In this document: piece after piece, positions 7,125 through 13,800 of the stretch
Layout: each line of letters begins with the position of its first letter
Numbering within the stretch: the stretch's first letter is position 1
Source of the DNA: CAZCJA01 sp964499015
Lineage (GTDB): Bacteria > Elusimicrobiota > Elusimicrobia > F11
DNA: 16,005 nt
Direction: 5' to 3'
NCBI GenBank assembly: GCA_964499015.1
Contig: CAZCJA010000055.1
Coordinates: 1 to 16,005, forward strand
Translations under genes and position numbers: made by a program
Notes under the pieces: generated by a model
What the model saw: the letters and a program-made list of their open reading frames with translations, nothing else
Databases searched by the model: none
Told to the model about the DNA's origin: nothing

Positions 7125-7826
7125 ATGGCGGTCGAACAAAAACACAAAGTTCTCGTTGTCGACGACGATCCGGACATCCGCCGCTTGGTGGAAACCGTCC
7201 TGCAGCGGGACGGCTTCATCTCCGGTTCCGCCGGCAGCTCCGCCGAGCTTTTTAAGAAACTCCCTCAATTCAAGCCGGAACTCATTATTCTCGACCTGCA
7301 GCTGCCCGACGAAGACGGCTTCGCCATCCTGAAAAAACTGAAAGAAAACCCGGCCACGGTCGGCGTGCCGGTGGTAATGCTCACGGTCCAGTCCGTGGAT
7401 TCGTACAAGATCGCGGGCTTGGAAATCGGCGCCGACGATTACATCGTGAAACCCTTTAACCAGGGCGAGCTGGTGGCGCGCATCCGCGCCGTCCTGCGCC
7501 GCTCCAAACCGAAATCCGACACGCACGGCATTATCAACGACGGTGCAGTGAAACTTTTCCTGGAGCAGCACCGCTTGGAAATCGACGGGAAAGCGGTCCC
7601 GCTGTCGCCGAAGGAATTTGATTTGCTCGCCGCGCTGATGCGCCAGAAAAACAGCGTGCTCACGCGCGAATCCTTATGCGAAACCGTCTGGGGGCACGAG
7701 TTGTATCAGAACACCCGGACCGTGGACGTCCACGTGGGGCGTTTGCGCAAGAAGATGGGTAAGCACGAGGAACGAATCGAAACGGTGGAGCGGATCGGTT
7801 ACCGTTACCTGCCGGAAAAAGCCTAA
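7125..7826 (+). CDS. OmpR/PhoB-family response regulator
   Basis: The 233-residue protein is a DNA-binding transcription factor. Its receiver domain (about residues 7-125) has acidic residues D13-D14-D15, phospho-acceptor D57, T87 and K109. A winged-helix effector domain follows at about 138-230, with the L-S-P-K-E-F-D-L-L segment, a recognition helix around RTVDVHVGRLRKKM (198-211) and the closing E-T-V-E-R-I-G-Y-R-Y hairpin. It begins six bases after the histidine kinase stop and should be phosphorylated by that kinase. Targets are unknown; the divergent cyclase cluster and the convergent giant gene are the nearest candidates, by position only. Its TAA stop (7824-7826) overlaps the TAG stop of the giant gene on the other strand, with no room for a separate terminator between them. 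Confidence 0.95.
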   Translation: MAVEQKHKVLVVDDDPDIRRLVETVLQRDGFISGSAGSSAELFKKLPQFKPELIILDLQLPDEDGFAILKKLKENPATVGVPVVMLTVQSVDSYKIAGLEIGADDYIVKPFNQGELVARIRAVLRRSKPKSDTHGIINDGAVKLFLEQHRLEIDGKAVPLSPKEFDLLAALMRQKNSVLTRESLCETVWGHELYQNTRTVDVHVGRLRKKMGKHEERIETVERIGYRYLPEKA

Positions 7827-10800
7827 AGCACTTCTTTAAATTTCGGATCCCACAAATCGACGGCGTGGAAGTTCCGCGCCATCTCGCGCATCGAGCCAAA
7901 TCCAACCATCACCAAATTCAACTCGCCGGTCTCCGCCGCCAACGCCAAGTGCTCCACCGTCGTCACCGCCGTCTCGCGAACCCCTGACGCATAAATCACG
8001 GTAATGCGCACCGCGCCGTTGCTCATCGCCCAGAACAACGTGGTCTCGCCCGACGCGTGGAAGATCACACCCGGCGTTTCCAATGAGGTGCCGTGCGTCG
8101 GCGCGTAGGTCTTCATCAAATAGCGGTGCGCCAGCACGTCTTCGGCGGTCGGAGCGAAACGGGCCGCGCCGTGGAACGAATGCGGATGGCCCAAATGCGT
8201 GTGGAACGGAACGAACGAACCCGAAAGTTCGGCGAAGGCATTTTCTGGAATGCGCACTTCGGTTTCACTCGCCGAAGCGGCGCTTAAAATCGTGATTTTC
8301 CCATTCACGATCGCGCCAGCCGCTTCAACGTTCACCGGCAAATTCGGTACCGCGAAGCGCGGGGCGTTCGCCTTCACCTCGGCCGCGAACGATTTCAACT
8401 GCACCGGCAAGATCTGCTGGATCCGGTTCGGGTCCTGATTGTTCATCATGCCCACGATCGGCTGCTGGCGCGCCGGCGGCACGTCGTTTAAGACAAGTTT
8501 GGTGTAACCTTGATTCGCAGTCCACATAATGCCGTCGCGGCCGATGAGCGCGATCTGTGGCGTGCCCGAATACGGCTCGATCACCACCGCGGCGAAGGCG
8601 TCATCGAACCACGCTTGATTGGTGATCGCGTCGCGCTGATAGCGGGCCACGAACGCGCCCACCATATTGTTGAACTGGTTGTGCGAAACCGGCTTGCCGG
8701 TGACCACCGAGAGCAAACGCAGCGCCTGGCCCATCGTCGCCATGAAGCCCGCGCGGTTGCCCTGCACCAACTGCTTAAGCTCGAAGCCGGAACGGAATAG
8801 GTCGACGCCCAACAAGGGGCTCACATCGCTGATGCCGACCGTGCGAATCACATGCGAAACCGTGGCCACGCGCTGGGCGCCGTTGTTCAAAACGGCCATC
8901 GGGTTCGCCGCGGCGCGCGCGAAGTTGCGGCCAAAGGCCGCCCCGGCGGTGAGTAAAAGAGAAATGCTCAGGCCCGCGTCCTGGATCTGGCGGCGGGTCG
9001 GCGTGAAGAAAGCGCGCGGCAAAATTTCCGTGCGCAGCGTGAGTTGGGCCAAGATCGCCGGATTGGCCAGCACCGCCATCATCGGAGCGAAGCTCAGCGC
9101 CGTCAGTTCGCGGGCGCCGGCAAAGAAGTTGCGCAGGACGTCCCCGGCCAGACGCGGCAGGCGGAAGGTGCGCGCGAACTGGCGCAGCTCGCGCGCGCTG
9201 TACAGCGCGTTCGGCGTGACGACGATATTGGCATTGGTCGGGCGGAACACGCCTTGCGCGTTCACCGCGCCGCGCACTTCCTGGCCCGTCTGGATCACGA
9301 CCGTCGCGGCGCCGCGGCCATTGGCGTCGGCGACTTTGACGCCTTTGTCCTGCTGGGTGAGAGACGTTTCGCGGATCCGGCCGTCGCGGGCGACGATGAT
9401 CACGGTCTGGCCCGCTTTGTCTTTGGAAAGAAGTTTGGAGAGATCCCCCACAAAAGAGGACTCGCGCGCGTTCAGGCGCGAATCGCTCAGGCGAACCGTA
9501 AACGGCGTCGCGGCGGTCCGGTCGATCTCCAGGCGCACCGAGGTCTGTGTGCCGAACAACGTGAAGGAGGAGCCGCGCGCGTTCTCGCGCGTCGGGCCCT
9601 CATTGGTGCCCATAAATTTAAGCTGCAGGCCGGTGTCGTCGAAATTAGCTTCAACGATGCGCGCGTCGGCGTTGCGGCCTTGGCCGAGCTGGACCACAAA
9701 CAGATCGCTGCGGCCCGTGAGCGCCTGCACCGCGTTGGTGATGGCCACGCCGTACTGCGGCACCGCGTTCAGATTGCCCGTCTTGAGTTCGCCGCCCTGC
9801 ACCCGGAACGGAACATAGCCGCGGCGGTTGTCCGCGGGCACCACGACCGTGCCGGTGAACGGCTTGCCGGTGACCGTAACAAAACCGATTTTTCCGTCGG
9901 CACGGATGAGGGCGCCACCCTTGACCTCGTCGCCGTCGCGATCAAAGAAGCGCACCTGATTGGCGCCGACAGCTTGGGGCTGGTCCTGGAACCCGGCTCC
10001 GGCCAGCGGACGCTGCAGCTGCTGGCGCACGCGCGCCTGCAGGCCCGACTGAACGGGCGCAGGCTGAACCACGCGGCCCGCCGGAGGAACCGGCGCTTGC
10101 GCGGCCTGTTTGCGCAGCGTGCGTTCGCGCTGACCGGCATCGCGGCGTTCCTGACGAAGTTCGGCAAAACGTTCGGCGCGGGCCTGGCGCGCTTCCAACA
10201 ATTGGGCGCGGCGCTGGACCAGCGTTTCGGCGCGCGCGGCGGCGCGGAGTTCGCTTGGTCTCGACCCTTTGAACGTCGGCGAAATTCCGACGTCCGGACG
10301 GCCGGCGACCAGGCGCAGGATGCGCGTGCTGAAGCGCTGGCCGCCGATGGAGGTGACGGAGGTCGGAATAAAGCGCAGGGTCCCGTTCTGAATCACCGCG
10401 CGCGTGACCACACGGCCCACGACCGCGCCGTTCGACGTGATGTTAAAGACAAAAGAGCCGAGCGAGCCCAACGAGACAAATTTGCCTTGGCTTAAGTTCG
10501 GCAAGAGCGGCGACAGCGCCGCGGTAAGAACGCCCACGCCGTCCGTTGCGCGGCCGACGAGCGAGGAGTCCGCAGTGGCGTCGAGAACATTGACCGCCGG
10601 CACCAGCGCGATGGCGGCGTTGCCTTTGCCGTCGATGACCGGCGAGAACGTGAAATATTGTTCCTTGCCGCCGTCGTAGGTGGCGCGGAAACCGAGCTGG
10701 CCGTTTTTATCCTGCACCAAGTCCACTTTAAGCGGCTCTTCGCCGTTCAGCGTGAATATCTCTTTGGCTTCGTCGCTCTGCGCGAGCTTCTCAAAGCGTG

Positions 10801-13800
10801 ACAGAAGCGGATCTTTTTTCGCGCGCTCTTCGACCGTCTGCTTGTCCTCGGGTTTTTGCGCGGCCTGAACCTGGTTGTTCTGGCGCTGATCCGCCGGACG
10901 GGCGGCGTCGGCATCCTGTGCGTCGCGGTTTCCGCCTTCGTTGCGCGGCGCTTGCGCGCCCCGGCCGCGGCCTTCCTGCGGACGGGCGGCTTCGCGCTGG
11001 CGGCGTTCGCCGCGTGTAGAACGCGCTTGCGCGCCTCCCGCTGTTTTCGCGCTGTCGAGCAGTTCGCGGAAGAAACCCGCGCCCTGATCTTCTTTGTCGC
11101 TGCCGCTTTCGGGACTGTCGGCGCGGTCGCCGGCGTCGCGGCCATCGCGATTGGGATCGAACGGCGTCGCGCCCGGCGGGTTGTAAACCGGGTTCATCGC
11201 CTCAAAGCCGCCTTCCGTCGTGTCTTGAACATTCAGCGGGCGGAAAAGTTTCGGATCCCACGGGCCGCCGAACGGCGCCGGATTATCGGACAAACCGTAC
11301 CAACCCATCACCGGCACGTGCAAAACGGGGCCCATCGTGTCGAAACCGTAGCGCGGGCCGCCCTGCACCGAACCCCAATAGTAGAAGAACGACTGCACGC
11401 CGACATCGCCGCTGAAGGACGACTTCACCCGCTGGTCGGGCCGCAGGAAATTGTTGCCCGGCGTCCACACACCGGTCCATGAGATATTCGGTTCATCGCC
11501 TTGGTGGCGCACGATCAGCTCTTCCTCGTTGTAGCGCATCTCCATATTATTCTGGAAGTGGCGGTCGTCGCCGCCGACCAACACCATGTTGCCGCGTTCG
11601 TAGGAACTAAAGGCGTAGAAGTCGGCGCTTTCGATAAATTCGTCGCGCTGGCCGTCCTGGAACGACTGCTGGTTGGTCGAGAGGCGCTCTTTGGCCGTGT
11701 AGCCTTCGACGCGCGTCACCGCGCTGGCATAGACGGAGTCGTAGAAGAAGCGCCGGGCGATACCGACGTTCACGTGGTCGCCGCGGAAATTGCCGCTCTC
11801 GCTGTCTTCATAACCGCGCAGGCCGCCCTCAGCGCGGGTGTAGGTGCGGCGCGCGGTGAGTCCGTCGGTTTCCCATTCTTCGTAGTAATCGATTTCAAAT
11901 TGAACGCCGTGGTTCTGCCAGTCGGGCAACGTGCCGAAATATTCCGCGTTCATGTTGCCGTCGCCGCGAATGTCCTCGGCAAACCGATGCACGTTTTCGT
12001 ACATGCCCGCTTTGTTGAACACCACGCCCGAATCGGCGAACACCAGGTGGCTCTTGAATTGTCCGCCCACCGCTTCGTTCAAGAAAACCTGCGGGATATA
12101 GATGTCGAAAACAAACATGCCGGGATGAATATAAATATTGTTGTTGAACGTCACATTGGCCAAGAAACCAGACGCGTTGTACGTGTAGTCGCGCGTGTAA
12201 GCGAGCAAAATGCCCGCGCTCGCGTTTAAGCCCGTCATGTCGAACGGTGCCAACTCGTAGACATACACGGTGTCCGTCATGAAACGTTCGCCCCAGCCAT
12301 GCACGGTTTGCTTGGAAACAACCAAGGAATACCACGGCGTTCCGGGTGTCACACGGACGGTGTTGGTCTCGGCGTAAACGCCGCGGCCCAAACCGTCGCG
12401 TAAATACCAGGTCTGCTGAACCGGCACCCAAGTGCCGGCGATAAACGTGGTTTGATCGGACACGCTGTAACGAACTTGTTCGCCAATGCCAGGGCCGTAG
12501 ATGTCGTAGAAATTGGTGCCCGAGATAGTTTGTGTTTCCGACCAATACGGGCCGTAGGTGTTGCCGTTTTCGTCCACGTCAAAGACGCGTTCATGATAGG
12601 CGCTGCCCCAGGTGCCGAACGCGCTGATTTGTCCAAATGCGCTCCAGCCGCGGCCCACATAATTGGTATCGAGGGATTCGAATTCCCCGGTGCGGCCCGT
12701 CGTCAGCGTGGTGGTGCGGGTGTACACCGAATCCAGCGTGCCGAAGAAGTTGCGCGCGTAAGAATTGTTGTTGGCGCCCAGCGAGACGGTCACCACGCCG
12801 AGCGAATTGCTTTCGCTCAAAATCGTCGAGAAGCTCGAAACCGCGTTGCCGTTGATGGTGTCCAGCGTGATCGCGGTGTTGGTTTGCGACACCGACGTCG
12901 ACATCCCGCCGTTGATCGAATTGCGGACGATCGCGCGTTCGTAATCAGCCGCCTGTTTGCCGGCCACATTGATGAAGTGGACATACGACGAGGTGGTGCC
13001 CGCGTGCACGGCCCCCGTGAGGGTTTCTTGTTTCAAAACCGTCATCACCGTGTTCGATGTTCCCTCGAAGAACGCCGCGTTCGAGAGGGTGTAGAAATAT
13101 TGCCCTTCGCGCCAACCGGTGCTGGCTCCGGCGTACCAGCCGGTCATGTCCTCCGTACGCACGCCCATATCAATGCCGTCGATGCTGCCGCCGGCGTATT
13201 CATAAACGCGGCGCATCGTGTTGGTGTTGCCCATGATCACGCTCTCGCGGAAGCCGCGCTCATAGGAACGCGAACCGTTGCCCCACGAGGTCGTGCCGTA
13301 GGCGGTCCAGCTCTTCAGCGACAGAAACTTCTTGTGCGTCTGGTTATTGTCGTTGAAAACGTCGTTCTGGTACCAGCCGAGCGCTTTCGCGCTGAGTTCC
13401 CCGCCCGTCGCGCTCACCCGGTCGACCAATTCGTCGCCGTCGCTGTCGCTCGAGTCCAAATCGTTGTTCAAAACGACGCTGTTCAAGCCGTCCCCCGACA
13501 CGCCGTCGGAATCGATGCGCTGCAATCCGTTCAAAATCGCGCCGCCCTCCGCTTCTCCAAAATTGGTGTAGGCCACCCAATCCGGGTTGTAGGTGTAGTA
13601 ATAGCGGCTGACTTCTTCGGAGGTGAAGCCGCCTGTGCGGTACGTTTCATTGCCGCTCGATTCCGTGCGCGATTCGGTTTCGACAAATTGGCCGAAGGCC
13701 ATCATGTAATTGGTTTCGCTGGTGCCTTCGCTGCGCGTGTAGTCGTAGCTCGATTCGGCGACGTTGTGGATGTCGATGCTCCCGGCCAGGAACTGCGCCC

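Noticed and set aside
9044..10495. Long open frame on the plus strand inside the giant gene (483 codons)
   Set aside because: Arg/Ala-rich translation without domains, overlapping a longer frame with coherent architecture; explained by codon bias.
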